The notes under the pieces are model-generated. The model did not search any database and was not told the origin of the DNA. It saw only the letters and a list, made by a program, of their open reading frames with translations. From Hungatella sp. (GTDB taxonomy: Bacteria; Bacillota; Clostridia; Lachnospirales; Lachnospiraceae): DNA of 37,318 nucleotides. The translations under genes were made by a program, and so were the position numbers. The stretch covers positions 1 to 37,318 of the forward strand of contig JAAWHK010000016.1 of NCBI GenBank assembly GCA_022795805.1, read 5' to 3'. This document shows, one piece after another, positions 9,744 to 18,404 of this stretch; the first letter of the stretch is position 1; each line of letters begins with the position of its first letter.

Positions 9744-10358
9744 TCATAAGGCGCCATCTGCCACGCCCCGGTGCACCAAAACCCGTCTCCCGACGCTTCG
9801 CAGTTTTTTCTCCTCGTACAGCTCGGCGATCAGTTTCGACACGGTTACCCGGTTGGCGCCGATCATGCTGGCAATCTCCTGGTGGGTGTATCTGCGCTTT
9901 ATATCGTACCAGTCCTGTTCAAAGACCTGCTCACGGTCGCACTCCCTGGCCAGGATCTGCAGAATCCTCTGTTTGCAGGACATAAAGGAGATGTCCTCGA
10001 TCTCCTGCTTGAGAATCTCCTTTTTCCGGATGACTTCCCTGCAGATCTCCTGAAGAAATTCCCGGTTCCCCAACAGCTCCCCATGGACATAGGAATCTAT
10101 CTTCCACAGGCAGCAGTCCTCATTGCACACGGCGTCCATGGCGATCTCCTGTGGGTGGAACAAGATCTCCTCATTAAAAAAATGTCCCTGGCCCAGAATG
10201 TACAGTATTTTTTCATTCCCGTCCGCACTGTTGCAGACGAACCGGACGGACCCCCTGGCGATATAGTAGAGGCTGCTGTCTTTCGTTCCCGCCACGTGGA
10301 TGATCTGTCCCTTGGGAACCTGGATCTGGGTGGAACATCCGCGGATCAAATCTTTCAA
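9744..10358 (-). CDS. Crp/Fnr-family regulator, cysteine-rich
   Basis: 204 residues starting at a TTG that overlaps the upstream gene's stop (TTGA). AGAGGG precedes it, and no other start is available without losing the sensory domain. Cupin-like cyclic-nucleotide-binding fold at about 15-110; winged-helix HTH at about 156-185 (RYTHQEIASMIGANRVTVSKLIAEL), as in Crp/Fnr. It holds seven cysteines (8, 42, 78, 82, 83, 128, 140), which is many for this size and could suit a redox, sulfide or metal-cluster sensor. The spacing does not match the E. coli FNR cluster pattern. Being last in a cysteine-linked operon, it probably controls that operon. Confidence 0.88.
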   Translation of the reverse strand: MKDLIRGCSTQIQVPKGQIIHVAGTKDSSLYYIARGSVRFVCNSADGNEKILYILGQGHFFNEEILFHPQEIAMDAVCNEDCCLWKIDSYVHGELLGNREFLQEICREVIRKKEILKQEIEDISFMSCKQRILQILARECDREQVFEQDWYDIKRRYTHQEIASMIGANRVTVSKLIAELYEEKKLRSVGRRVLVHRGVADGAL

Positions 10359-11632
10359 CGTTCCCTCTCTCTTCCTGTAATAATGTCCACGATTCTCTGG
10401 TTGATGGTATGGGAAAGAGGCCTGTAAATCTGCGCGATATTTTCCAGAAGCCTGTCCAGATTGTCTGCCCAGAACCCCTCTTCATCCGTCTCCTCATATT
10501 CCATGGCGAGGATGGCGGATTTTATGGCCCAGGCCACGGAAAGACCCACCTTCCAGGCACAGCTCATGCGGCTTCCCTCACAGATGATCCCGGTGACGCT
10601 GCTCAGCATGTTTTTCACCGACCGAACCATGGCTCCGCAGTCGCCGCCCAGCAGATAGACACAGCCCACCGCCGTTCCCACGCCGACGGCCAGGCCGCAG
10701 TCACAGACAGAGGAGACGGAGCCTACATAGGAATTGACGCACAGGCTCATGAGATTGGACAAGGCAACGGCCTTAAGGATCCGCTCCTCGTCCGAATGAA
10801 GACAGCTTCCCACCCCGTAACCTGCCAGATAAATGGCCAGCCCGTAGTTGGCGCTGCCGGCGGCGGTCATCACAGGCAGGGAGACGCCCCGTATCCTGGC
10901 TTCGCAGGCCCGGACGCACAGATGCTGGGTGTAGGTTACCATGTCCTGTGCCACCCCGTACCGGTCCATGGCCCTTGTGAAGGAGTCCGCCATTCCGTCC
11001 CGGCTTCCGTACTCTGCAAGCGCCAGATTGTACCTCAGGCCGTCCCTGATAAACGAAAGAGCCTCGGTATCCACATGATTTACAAAGTCCAGAAAATCCT
11101 CCAGCCCCAGATTTTTGCTCCTTATAAAGTCGAGAGCCAGCGGCTTATGGAGATTCCCCAAATTCTCCATACAGTCGGCTACCTCATCGGATATGACGTT
11201 GAGGTGATGGTCCAGCACCAGAACCCGAACCACATTCTGTTCATTTTCCAGAATAGTCTCTATATAAAGCTTGTCGCAGTCGTCCTTGATAAGGATGGAC
11301 ACCATCCCGTGGGCCAGGAGCCTTTTGGCCTCCAGCACGTCGTCAGGCCCATAGTCGGACAAAAGCATCAGCCGCCGATCCGTGCTGCCGCACACATAGC
11401 CCAGGGCAGCCGCAAAATCCAGGCCTTTCTCATCACAGCCGGGAATGCTCACATTGAGACCGTTCTTGAAAATGGTGGAGTCCACGGTGATCTGTATCCG
11501 TCTTAATGCCCCGCCGGCCCGCTGCCTGGCATAGGCGGCGGAGTAGGCCACGCTGACCGCCTCCGTCCCGCCTATGGAGATGATGCTTTTGCTTTTTAAT
11601 TCTTCCAGGATCATCCGATGTCTGTCGTTCAT
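10355..11632 (-). CDS. UPF0597 / L-cysteine desulfidase-like protein
   Basis: 425 residues of the UPF0597 (YhaM/CdsB, serine-dehydratase-alpha-like) family. Known members split L-cysteine into pyruvate, ammonia and hydrogen sulfide using an oxygen-labile iron-sulfur cluster. The family stretch MTAAGSANYGLAIYLAGYGVG and C-terminal cysteines (CVNSYVGSVSSVCDCG and SVTGIICEGSRMSC) supply plausible cluster ligands and the substrate loop. Its start overlaps the TSCPD gene stop by 4 bp (ATGA) and its stop overlaps the Crp gene start, so the three are translationally coupled. Serine or another beta-substituted amino acid cannot be excluded as substrate. Confidence 0.85.
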   Translation of the reverse strand: MNDRHRMILEELKSKSIISIGGTEAVSVAYSAAYARQRAGGALRRIQITVDSTIFKNGLNVSIPGCDEKGLDFAAALGYVCGSTDRRLMLLSDYGPDDVLEAKRLLAHGMVSILIKDDCDKLYIETILENEQNVVRVLVLDHHLNVISDEVADCMENLGNLHKPLALDFIRSKNLGLEDFLDFVNHVDTEALSFIRDGLRYNLALAEYGSRDGMADSFTRAMDRYGVAQDMVTYTQHLCVRACEARIRGVSLPVMTAAGSANYGLAIYLAGYGVGSCLHSDEERILKAVALSNLMSLCVNSYVGSVSSVCDCGLAVGVGTAVGCVYLLGGDCGAMVRSVKNMLSSVTGIICEGSRMSCAWKVGLSVAWAIKSAILAMEYEETDEEGFWADNLDRLLENIAQIYRPLSHTINQRIVDIITGRERER

Positions 11633-11901
11633 ATCTCTTTTACGTCCCTTTTGCTCTCCTCATACTTTTCCCGCACGGCCCGGGCCAGCTGGTCGGCGCA
11701 GGAGGTACCTCTCTTCTTGCAGGTATTCCCCTTTAAGTACTCCTCGATCTGCTCCACGGTCATTCCCTCCACCAGCCTGGAAAGAGCCTTGAGATTCCCG
11801 TCGCATCCGCGGACAAAGGATACGTCCGTCACCACGTTCCCCTCCAGGTTAAAGGAGATGGAGGTAGGACACACATTTTCAGGAACTACGGTATATCGCA
11901 T
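11629..11901 (-). CDS. TSCPD-domain protein (TIGR03905 type)
   Basis: 90 residues with the N-terminal pattern MRYTVVPENVCPTSISFNLEG and a closing TCKKRGTSCADQLA, which is the TSCPD motif also found at the C-terminus of some ribonucleotide reductases. Four cysteines (11, 33, 61, 68) could bind a metal or be redox-active. The function of stand-alone family members is not known to me. It overlaps the desulfidase gene by 4 bp and follows the transporter by 31 bp. AGGTGAG precedes the ATG. Confidence 0.85.
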   Translation of the reverse strand: MRYTVVPENVCPTSISFNLEGNVVTDVSFVRGCDGNLKALSRLVEGMTVEQIEEYLKGNTCKKRGTSCADQLARAVREKYEESKRDVKEI

Positions 11902-11932
11902 ATAAATCTCACCTTTCTTCTCAGAACCTTCT

Positions 11933-13096
11933 CTAACCTATGATTTTGATCAGCATCTGTGCCATTCCCAGCGCGATAAATGTGCCGGATATGTCCCCGA
12001 GAAGGGACATAAGGACGGAAACGGACACCAGATTCCTGTCATAGGTAGCCGCGATAATGGGGGCCGAGGCCACACCGCCCACATTGGCGATGGACGCAAT
12101 TCCGCAGGTGTACAGATCCAGCCTGAAAACCCTGGCCATCAGGAGCATGAGGGCGGCGTGTATCAGAAGAATCACGAAACCGGCCAGAATGTAAACGGGA
12201 GCGTTTATCAGCGCGGCCAGATTCACATTGGATGCGGTGAGAATAAGGATCAGATACAGGGAAATATTGGAGATCTCGTCGATCCCCCGAAGCTTTCCCA
12301 CGTCTGTCAGAGCAAAGCCGATGCCTATAAAGGTTGCCAGGAGTATCTTCCAGATGCTGGCATCTATGAATCCCACAACCGGCAGCACGGTTGAGAGATA
12401 CTGGGAGATCGTGGATACCATCATGCTCATTCCCAGGATCAGCATCAGGTCCAGGTAGGTGGTTTTCCCCTCGCTGGCGGCGCTCTCCCCCAGTCTGCTG
12501 CATATTTTCTCAATGGGGCTTACATCCGTTTTGGTCCATGCGTTAAACCTGGAGGCAAACCCTCCGATGGCAACCAGGAACATGATCAGGATGGAGTAGT
12601 TAATGTTGCCCATGAGAAGGGTGTAGGTCATGGACTCGTCGCTCACCCCCAGGGCGCTCTTCACCGCCAGGAAATTCTGGGTCCCGCCCATCCACCCCGC
12701 CGCCATGGCGGAGAAGGCCAGGTGGGTGTCGCTCTCGAAGAATCCTCTGAAGATAAGAAAAGACAGCACAAATCCCGCCGCAATGGAACATGTGGCCGCG
12801 AAAAATGTGAGGGTAAGCCTGGGGCCAAGCTTCACGATTTCTCTTAAGTTGCATCGAAGGCACATGAGAAAGATCATCACCGGCACCAGGTTGTTTATAA
12901 ACGCGTTGCGGGTACCGGACACGCTCTCGTTCATCTCCCACACACCGCAGGTAAACATGACCATGGCCCCGATGTAGATCATGATAACCGGAGGTATAAA
13001 CTTGTAGAACTTAAGGGGATACTTGTTGGTTACTGCCAGCACCACTGCCGTAAAGAACAGTACAAACGATATAAAGCCAAAACCTGTCTGAATCAT
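11933..13096 (-). CDS. DUF819-family membrane transporter
   Basis: 387 residues, almost entirely hydrophobic with about ten membrane segments, of the DUF819 (YjcL-like) family. The conserved motif SAMAAGWMGGTQNFLAVKSALG is seen near residues 130-150, and the late segment GIASIANVGGVASAPIIAATY is also typical. Family members are thought to be secondary transporters or permeases. As the first gene of an operon with a desulfidase-like enzyme and a cysteine-rich regulator, import of cysteine, cystine or a related thiol is a reasonable guess. AAGGAGAGG lies upstream of the ATG. Confidence 0.85.
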   Translation of the reverse strand: MIQTGFGFISFVLFFTAVVLAVTNKYPLKFYKFIPPVIMIYIGAMVMFTCGVWEMNESVSGTRNAFINNLVPVMIFLMCLRCNLREIVKLGPRLTLTFFAATCSIAAGFVLSFLIFRGFFESDTHLAFSAMAAGWMGGTQNFLAVKSALGVSDESMTYTLLMGNINYSILIMFLVAIGGFASRFNAWTKTDVSPIEKICSRLGESAASEGKTTYLDLMLILGMSMMVSTISQYLSTVLPVVGFIDASIWKILLATFIGIGFALTDVGKLRGIDEISNISLYLILILTASNVNLAALINAPVYILAGFVILLIHAALMLLMARVFRLDLYTCGIASIANVGGVASAPIIAATYDRNLVSVSVLMSLLGDISGTFIALGMAQMLIKIIG

Positions 13097-13127
13097 AGCG
13101 AACCTGCCTCTCCTTTGTTTGTCGTCT

Positions 13128-13143
13128 CACTCTGTGCAGAGTG
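13128..13143. promoter_or_regulatory. Dyad CACTCTG-N2-CAGAGTG, candidate operator
   Basis: A 7-bp inverted repeat with a 2-bp spacer lies between the DUF819 promoter and its ribosome site. Its two-fold symmetry and 16-bp size suit a Crp/Fnr dimer, and the operon encodes one. It does not match the E. coli CRP or FNR consensus. Confidence 0.45.
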
Positions 13144-13169
13144 GCATGTGTATGTTTTACATAGTCCGC

Positions 13170-13198
13170 ATTATACATGATTTATCCTTCCCTGTTCA
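13170..13198 (-). promoter_or_regulatory. Sigma-A-like promoter of the DUF819-desulfidase operon
   Basis: TGAACA, 17 bp, TATAAT on the minus strand. The -10 is perfect and the -35 matches 4 of 6. It lies 74 bp upstream of the transporter ATG, after the acetyltransferase stop. Confidence 0.6.
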
Positions 13199-13232
13199 GT
13201 AGCTTTTACCACAAACCGAAAAAAATACCCAT

Positions 13233-13751
13233 TCACTCCCCATCCGGCAAAGATATGCCGTACACGCACACGGTCCGGTTCTCCCCGTCCCCAGAACCCG
13301 CGCACCCACAGGCGCTCTCCTCCTTAAACCCGCATGTTTCGAACAGTCTTATGGATGCCTGGTTGTTCTTAAGAATCCTCGCGCGGATATGGTTCAGCCC
13401 CATTCCGAAAAACGCGTGGGAGACCAGCACCGTGACCGCATCCCGGCCGTACCCTTTCCCCCTGGCCGGCCGCGTCAGTTTGATGTAGATCTCCGCCGTC
13501 TTTTCTGTGGGATCTACATGGGACAGAAGGATTATGCCCAGCCCCGCTTCCGGGCGTTCCTTTTGGGCGATAATGCCCCGCACATCACCGGCGGAACCGC
13601 AAAACCAGTGTATCTGATGGTTGTAGCTCATGGGGCGTGGATATTTGCCGGTCACTTTCACGGTTTTAGGATCGTCGATCAGGTGCCGGAGCATCTCCTC
13701 ATCCCGCTTTCCGGCCCTGCGGATAATCACCCTGTTTCCCGCAAGATTCAT
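13233..13751 (-). CDS. GNAT-family N-acetyltransferase (RimJ/RimL-like)
   Basis: 172 residues. Acetyl-CoA-dependent GNAT fold: the start NLAGNRVIIRRAGKRDEEML is typical of the RimJ/RimL branch. The pyrophosphate-binding loop is at about residues 93-103 (RPARGKGYGRDAV), followed by NHIRARILKNNQASIRLFETCGFKEE, the usual final strand-helix unit. The substrate could be a protein N-terminus, an amine or an antibiotic; sequence does not say. GGGAGGAAGG precedes the ATG. It is divergent from the alpha-galactosidase and upstream of the DUF819 operon promoter. Confidence 0.88.
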   Translation of the reverse strand: MNLAGNRVIIRRAGKRDEEMLRHLIDDPKTVKVTGKYPRPMSYNHQIHWFCGSAGDVRGIIAQKERPEAGLGIILLSHVDPTEKTAEIYIKLTRPARGKGYGRDAVTVLVSHAFFGMGLNHIRARILKNNQASIRLFETCGFKEESACGCAGSGDGENRTVCVYGISLPDGE

Positions 13752-13858
13752 AAGCCCCTTCCTCCCGTCTGTAAGTTCAGGCAGATTTTATCACACCCCG
13801 GCCGGCTGGGTCAAGCGCTCACCCATCATTTTTCCTGTTTTATCATTGATTTGGATAA

Positions 13859-13886
13859 TTGAAAAATTTCAAAAATATGGTAAACT
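13859..13886 (+). promoter_or_regulatory. Possible promoter of the alpha-galactosidase gene
   Basis: TTGAAA, 16 bp, TAAACT on the plus strand, about 75 bp upstream of the ATG. The -10 is moderate (4 of 6). The rest of the divergent region 13752-13962 is AT-rich near this site and shows no clear operator or catabolite-repression box. Confidence 0.4.
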
Positions 13887-13962
13887 TGCTTTACGGAAAA
13901 TAAAATAGTTTCGTGTCCCCAAAGGAGAGCCATCCCCGGCCGGAACACAAAAGGAGCGTCAT

Positions 13963-16164
13963 ATGGCTATCATTTTCAACAAACAGACAAAAACGTTTAC
14001 ACTTCAAACAAACAACACATCCTACCAGATGAAGATCGGCAATCTGGACTATTTGCTGCACCTCTACTACGGCCCGTCCATACGGGACGAAGACATGAGC
14101 TATCAGATCATGCAGTATGATCGGGGATTTTCGGGCAATCCCTACGAGTCTCGCAATGCGCGGACCTTCTCCCTGGACGCCCAGCCCCAGGAATTCTCCA
14201 CCCAGCAGCAGGGGGATTTCAGAACGTCCTCCATAGAAGTGGTCAACAGTGACGGAAGCTACTCCTTCCACGGCAAGGCCGCGGACTATAAGATCTCCAG
14301 AGGCAAATACCGGCTGAACACCCTTCCCACAGTGTTCGCCCGCAAAGGCGATGCTGCCGACACCCTGGAAGTAACCCTTCTTGACCGTATAAGCCATGTG
14401 AAGGTGATTCTTCTGTATGGCGTATTTGAGGAGGCGGATATCATCACCAGGGCCGTGAAAGTGGTCAACAGCGGAGACAGGCCCATCCATATAAAGAAGA
14501 TTATGTCCGTGTGTCTGGACTTTTTAAACGGGGCCGACTTTGACCTGTTAAGCCTTCCCGGGCGTTACGGCCAGGAGCGGCAGGTTGAGCGCCAGCCCAT
14601 GACCCACCACATTCACACCATCGGCAGTGTCCGCGGCTCCTCCAGCCACCAGCAGAACCCCTTCGTGATCCTCTGTGACCGGGATGCCACCGAGGATTAC
14701 GGCCGGTGCTACGGATTCTCCCTGATGTACAGCGGCAATTTTCTGGCTGAGGCAGAACTGGACCAGTACGATCAGCTGCGCCTTGTGATGGGAATCAATC
14801 CCAGGCAGTTTCTCTATGAGCTGAAACCCGGGGAAAGCTTTGAGGGCCCCGAAGCGGTCATGGCATTTTCGGACCGGGGCTTTACAGGGCTGAGTCATCT
14901 CTACCACGACTTTTACCGCACCAACTTATGCCGCAGCAAATTTATCAGCGGGGTGGAACGCCCTGTGCTCATAAACAGCTGGGAGGCCGCGTTCATGGAC
15001 TTCGACGACGTGAAGCTGGTTGAGATCGCCAAAGCCGCCAAAAATATGGGGGTGGATCTCCTGGTCATGGATGACGGATGGTTCGGCAAGCGGGACGACG
15101 ACAACAGCGGTCTGGGAGACTGGTATGTCAACGAGAATAAAATCCGGTGCGGCCTTCACAAGCTGGTGGAGCAGATCAACGGACTGGGCATGAAATTCGG
15201 AATCTGGTTTGAGCCGGAGATGGTATCGGAGGACAGCGACCTCTACCGTGCCCACCCCGACTGGGCCATGGAGATTCCCGGCAGACACGCCGTCCGCAGC
15301 CGCAACCAGATAGCCCTGGACATGAGCCGCAGGGAGGTACAGGACTACCTGATCGAGAGAATAAACGCCATTCTGGACGACGCCGACATTTACTATGTAA
15401 AGTGGGACATCAACCGCTCCCTGGCGGACATCTGGTCCAACAGCCTGCCTGCCGAAAAGCAGGGAGAAGTTTACCACCGCTATATCCTAGGGCTGTACCG
15501 GGTCATGGATGAAATCATCCTGACCCATCCGGACATCCTCTTTGAGGGGTGCAGCGGAGGCGGAGGCCGTTACGACCCGGCCATGCTCTCCTACTACCCT
15601 CAGTACTGGGTCAGCGACAACAACAACCCCATTGACCGGTTAAAGCTTCACTACGGAACCTCCTTCGTCTACCCCACCTGCACCATGGGCGCCCACATCT
15701 CCGACAGCGGCAGATTCGTTCCTCTGGAGACAAAGGCTGTGGTGGCCATGTGCGGTACGTTCGGGTACGAGCTGGACGCCACCCACCTGTCCGAAGAGGA
15801 GCAGGAAATCTGCCGAAAGCAAAGCGAACTGTTCCGCAGATACTACCATATTACGTTCACAGGCGACTTTTACCGTCTGACCGACCCATTCAGGCCGGGC
15901 AATATGACCGCATGGCAGCACGTGACCAAGGACAGAAGCGAATCACTGCTGAGCGTTGTGGTCACAAACCTGACCTGCAACGGCCCCCAGGAGTACATAC
16001 GGGCCAAAGGCCTGGACCCGGATGCCATGTACACCATAAACGGCGACGGACAGGCCCGCTCCGGCTCAGCCCTGATGAACGCCGGAATCCCAATCAACCG
16101 GGAGGTTCCGGAATATTCCGCCTTCCAGTTCCATCTGGTGAAAAAGAGCGCGGACCGTTTTTGA
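13963..16164 (+). CDS. Alpha-galactosidase, GH36
   Basis: 733 residues, normal for bacterial GH36 enzymes. It has an N-terminal beta-sandwich (1 to about 330), a catalytic TIM barrel and a C-terminal beta domain. Hallmarks: LLVMDDGWFGKRDDDNSGLGDW in the barrel start, nucleophile D482 in YVKWDINRSL, and acid/base D552 in YWVSDNNNPIDRL, with CSGGGGRYDPAML between. It removes terminal alpha-galactose from raffinose-family sugars or melibiose. No signal peptide, so the substrate must be imported; no transporter is next to it. AAAGGAG lies before the ATG and a strong terminator follows. It is the only long plus-strand gene here. Confidence 0.96.
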   Translation: MAIIFNKQTKTFTLQTNNTSYQMKIGNLDYLLHLYYGPSIRDEDMSYQIMQYDRGFSGNPYESRNARTFSLDAQPQEFSTQQQGDFRTSSIEVVNSDGSYSFHGKAADYKISRGKYRLNTLPTVFARKGDAADTLEVTLLDRISHVKVILLYGVFEEADIITRAVKVVNSGDRPIHIKKIMSVCLDFLNGADFDLLSLPGRYGQERQVERQPMTHHIHTIGSVRGSSSHQQNPFVILCDRDATEDYGRCYGFSLMYSGNFLAEAELDQYDQLRLVMGINPRQFLYELKPGESFEGPEAVMAFSDRGFTGLSHLYHDFYRTNLCRSKFISGVERPVLINSWEAAFMDFDDVKLVEIAKAAKNMGVDLLVMDDGWFGKRDDDNSGLGDWYVNENKIRCGLHKLVEQINGLGMKFGIWFEPEMVSEDSDLYRAHPDWAMEIPGRHAVRSRNQIALDMSRREVQDYLIERINAILDDADIYYVKWDINRSLADIWSNSLPAEKQGEVYHRYILGLYRVMDEIILTHPDILFEGCSGGGGRYDPAMLSYYPQYWVSDNNNPIDRLKLHYGTSFVYPTCTMGAHISDSGRFVPLETKAVVAMCGTFGYELDATHLSEEEQEICRKQSELFRRYYHITFTGDFYRLTDPFRPGNMTAWQHVTKDRSESLLSVVVTNLTCNGPQEYIRAKGLDPDAMYTINGDGQARSGSALMNAGIPINREVPEYSAFQFHLVKKSADRF

Positions 16165-16229
16165 ATCTCACGGATACTGACGATCTTCTCGTAAGGGGAG
16201 AAGACCGTGAGCAGACAGCAGCTGATCCA

Positions 16230-16263
16230 AAAAGGCTGCCGCAGTGATATGCGGCAGCCTTTT
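16230..16263. terminator. Bidirectional intrinsic terminator between GH36 and bioY
   Basis: A perfect stem of 10 GC-rich plus 4 AT pairs (16230-16243 with 16250-16263) and a 6-nt loop. T-runs follow on both strands (TTTT on plus, TTTTT on minus), so it can end both the alpha-galactosidase transcript and the convergent bioY transcript. Confidence 0.9.
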
Positions 16264-16330
16264 CGTAAAAACCGGGTCCCGGGATTCATCCTTTTACGTA
16301 TGTCTTCGCGGGCACATGTCCCGCCCTGCT

Positions 16331-16963
16331 TCAGCCCCGGCCGTCCAAGATCCTCATGACTGCCGGGCGCAGCTTTACAGCCGCGCTGGCGGCTGCCAGA
16401 CACAGGCCGAAATCCGCCTCAGCGGTGAGAAGGAAACAGTTAAACAAAAGAATCTGCCACGTCACCTCCTGACGGATCAGGAGACGGCAGATCAGATAGT
16501 AGTACACCACCCCGATGCCGTAGTAGATAAAGAGCCCTGCCGCGGATACCTTTAAGAGTCCGCCAAACCGGGACACCTGAAAGGACTCGCACAGCCAGGC
16601 CATGGCGTAGGCGGCGGCGCCGAAACCCAGGAGATACCCGAAGGTGGGCCTTAAAAGGTAGGAGGGGCCGCCGCCGGAGGCGAACACCGGCACTCCCACA
16701 AGCCCCAGGGCCAGGTACACGCCCACGCTCATTCCCGCCAGCCGCTTATCCAAAAGAAGCCCTGCCAGCAGCACAAAAAACCATTGGAGGGTAATGTGCA
16801 TGGGCACCGGCTGGAGAGGCAGCGTAATCTTCAAAAAAGCACCTGCGCCGATCAGTGCGGCGAACAATCCTCCCACAGTCAGTTCCCGGATAGTCAAGCT
16901 CCTTCTTCCCTTTGCCATAGCAGTACCTGCTTCTTTCCGTACGGATTTTTCCTGTATCACCAT
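16331..16963 (-). CDS. bioY: BioY-family biotin transporter (ECF S component)
   Basis: 210 residues with six hydrophobic segments. The BioY signature is clear: PVPMHITLQWFFVLLAGLLLDKRLAGMSVGVYLALGLVGVPVFASGGGPSYLLRPTFGYLLGF matches the family pattern of an LQ-type loop and a GG(P/T)xxxxxPTxGYLxGF stretch. It binds biotin in the membrane and works with the shared ECF energy-coupling unit encoded elsewhere. The ATG at 16963 overlaps the phosphatase stop, but its AGGAG is immediately adjacent; an ATG at 16918 (MAKGRRS) is an alternative start. Confidence 0.9.
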   Translation of the reverse strand: MVIQEKSVRKEAGTAMAKGRRSLTIRELTVGGLFAALIGAGAFLKITLPLQPVPMHITLQWFFVLLAGLLLDKRLAGMSVGVYLALGLVGVPVFASGGGPSYLLRPTFGYLLGFGAAAYAMAWLCESFQVSRFGGLLKVSAAGLFIYYGIGVVYYYLICRLLIRQEVTWQILLFNCFLLTAEADFGLCLAAASAAVKLRPAVMRILDGRG

Positions 16964-17592
16964 CTCCTTCTCAAGAGATCAGGCGTTTTCTCCATGTGGG
17001 CGTAGTCGTTAAACCTCTCCAGCGTAAAGCGGCGGCTGTCTCTGTCCGCCCGTATCTCCGTGATGCTGCAGTTTTCCAGATCCTTTCCCAAAAGCCTGTA
17101 CCTTCCCGGTTCCATACCCAGGATGTGGGCGGTCAGGCTGCGGATTACCCCTCCGTGGGTCACCACCGCCACCCTGTCCTCCGGCCTCCCGGCTATTCGT
17201 TCAAGAACCGGCAGGGCTCTGGCTATAACATCTTTTGCGCACTCCCCTTTCGGGTAGGGCAGATCCGCCTCCATCTTTTCCATTTCCCGCTTGTAATCAC
17301 CGAACCGGACTGCGATGTCACGGTCACTGAGGCCCTCCATCTGCCCGAAATCGATCTCCCTGAGATCCGGTTCCTCCTCATACTCCGCCATCCAGTAAAG
17401 GTTGGCCGCCCGGGCCGTCTCAACGGCCCGGATGAGGGAGCTGGAGTACACCTTCTGAATCTTCTGCTCTGCCAGGCGCTCTCCCACAAGGGCTGCCTGG
17501 CAAAATCCCTCATGGCACAGCCCCACATTCACGTTGCACAGACGGCTGCTCTGCCTGCCATGGCGGATCAGATAAATGGTCACATATCCCAT
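16957..17592 (-). CDS. Histidine phosphatase (phosphoglycerate-mutase-like)
   Basis: 211 residues of histidine phosphatase clan branch 1. The catalytic RHG is R10-H11-G12 in YLIRHGRQS; further marks are SSSLIRAVETA, the acid residue region EIDFGQMEG, and the second histidine in VAVVTHGGVIRSL. Substrate range in this family is broad (cobalamin intermediates, sugar phosphates, proteins), and nothing nearby fixes it. AAGGAG precedes the ATG. It is followed with overlap by bioY and preceded by the HAD phosphatase with a 12-bp gap. Confidence 0.9.
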   Translation of the reverse strand: MGYVTIYLIRHGRQSSRLCNVNVGLCHEGFCQAALVGERLAEQKIQKVYSSSLIRAVETARAANLYWMAEYEEEPDLREIDFGQMEGLSDRDIAVRFGDYKREMEKMEADLPYPKGECAKDVIARALPVLERIAGRPEDRVAVVTHGGVIRSLTAHILGMEPGRYRLLGKDLENCSITEIRADRDSRRFTLERFNDYAHMEKTPDLLRRRW

Positions 17593-17604
17593 ACACAGCT
17601 CCTT

Positions 17605-18402
17605 CTACAGCACATTCTTCTCAAACAGCTCCTCCAGCTTAAGAGCCACTCCGTCCTGTTCCACACCGGGACATACGGCCGTTGCCAGCTTTTTCACGGC
17701 ATCCACCCCGTTTTCCATGGCAAAACCGTTCCCCACGGTCTTAAACATCTCCACGTCATTGGGCCCGTCCCCGAAGCAAAAGCTGTCCTCCACAGGCACG
17801 TCCATCATCTCCAGAACCTGTCTGATGCCTGTGGCCTTTGACACCTGTCTGCTGTATATCTCTATGGTCTCCCCCGGCCCGTGAACCTCGCTGGCGAATT
17901 TCCGGCAGCAGCCTGCCGCGTATTCCACATCCTCCTTCGTGTCGGCCCAGGCCTCTATTTTCAGGGTCCGGCCGACTATGTCATCCTCCTCGAACACATG
18001 GACAAGGTTCTCAAAATCTATGTTGCACTTCCTGTAAAAGTCCAATAGCCCCGTGAACTTCCGGTCAATGTATGAGTGCTCCGGCGTTGACAGTATGTAC
18101 TGGATATTGCCCCGGCGAAAGGCCCGGCACAGCTCCCCCACATCTTCACGGTTCAGGTACCGGGTCCCCGCGTCCCTGCCCCGGTATTTGATGTTGGCTC
18201 CGTTGGCCAGCACATACCCGTCAAATTCCAGCCTCTTGATGTTTTCCGCTATGAAGGCCCATGGCCTGCCGCTGGCAATGAAACAAAGATGCCCCCGCCT
18301 TCTGGCCTCTGCGATACTCTCTCTGACTCTGTCGGTGACCCGGCCGATTTGGGTGCAGAAAATCGTCCCGTCGATATCAAAAAATAGGATCTTTCTGTTC
18401 AT
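17605..18402 (-). CDS. Cof-type HAD phosphatase
   Basis: 265 residues. HAD motif I is FFDIDGTIF (nucleophile D9, D11); motif II lies in CFIASGRPWAF; motif III/IV in CFGDGPNDVEMFKTVGNGFAMENG near residue 213. The large C2-type cap between motifs II and III is typical of Cof/YidA enzymes that dephosphorylate sugar phosphates or cofactors. It starts 2 bp after the stop of the C26 peptidase gene. Confidence 0.93.
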   Translation of the reverse strand: MNRKILFFDIDGTIFCTQIGRVTDRVRESIAEARRRGHLCFIASGRPWAFIAENIKRLEFDGYVLANGANIKYRGRDAGTRYLNREDVGELCRAFRRGNIQYILSTPEHSYIDRKFTGLLDFYRKCNIDFENLVHVFEEDDIVGRTLKIEAWADTKEDVEYAAGCCRKFASEVHGPGETIEIYSRQVSKATGIRQVLEMMDVPVEDSFCFGDGPNDVEMFKTVGNGFAMENGVDAVKKLATAVCPGVEQDGVALKLEELFEKNVL

Positions 18403-18404
18403 AC

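Noticed and set aside
13133-13153. Six-codon ORF with a Cys codon in the DUF819 leader as a cysteine leader peptide
   Set aside because: There is no ribosome site, a single Cys codon and no terminator before the transporter gene, so it does not parallel the metNIQ leader.
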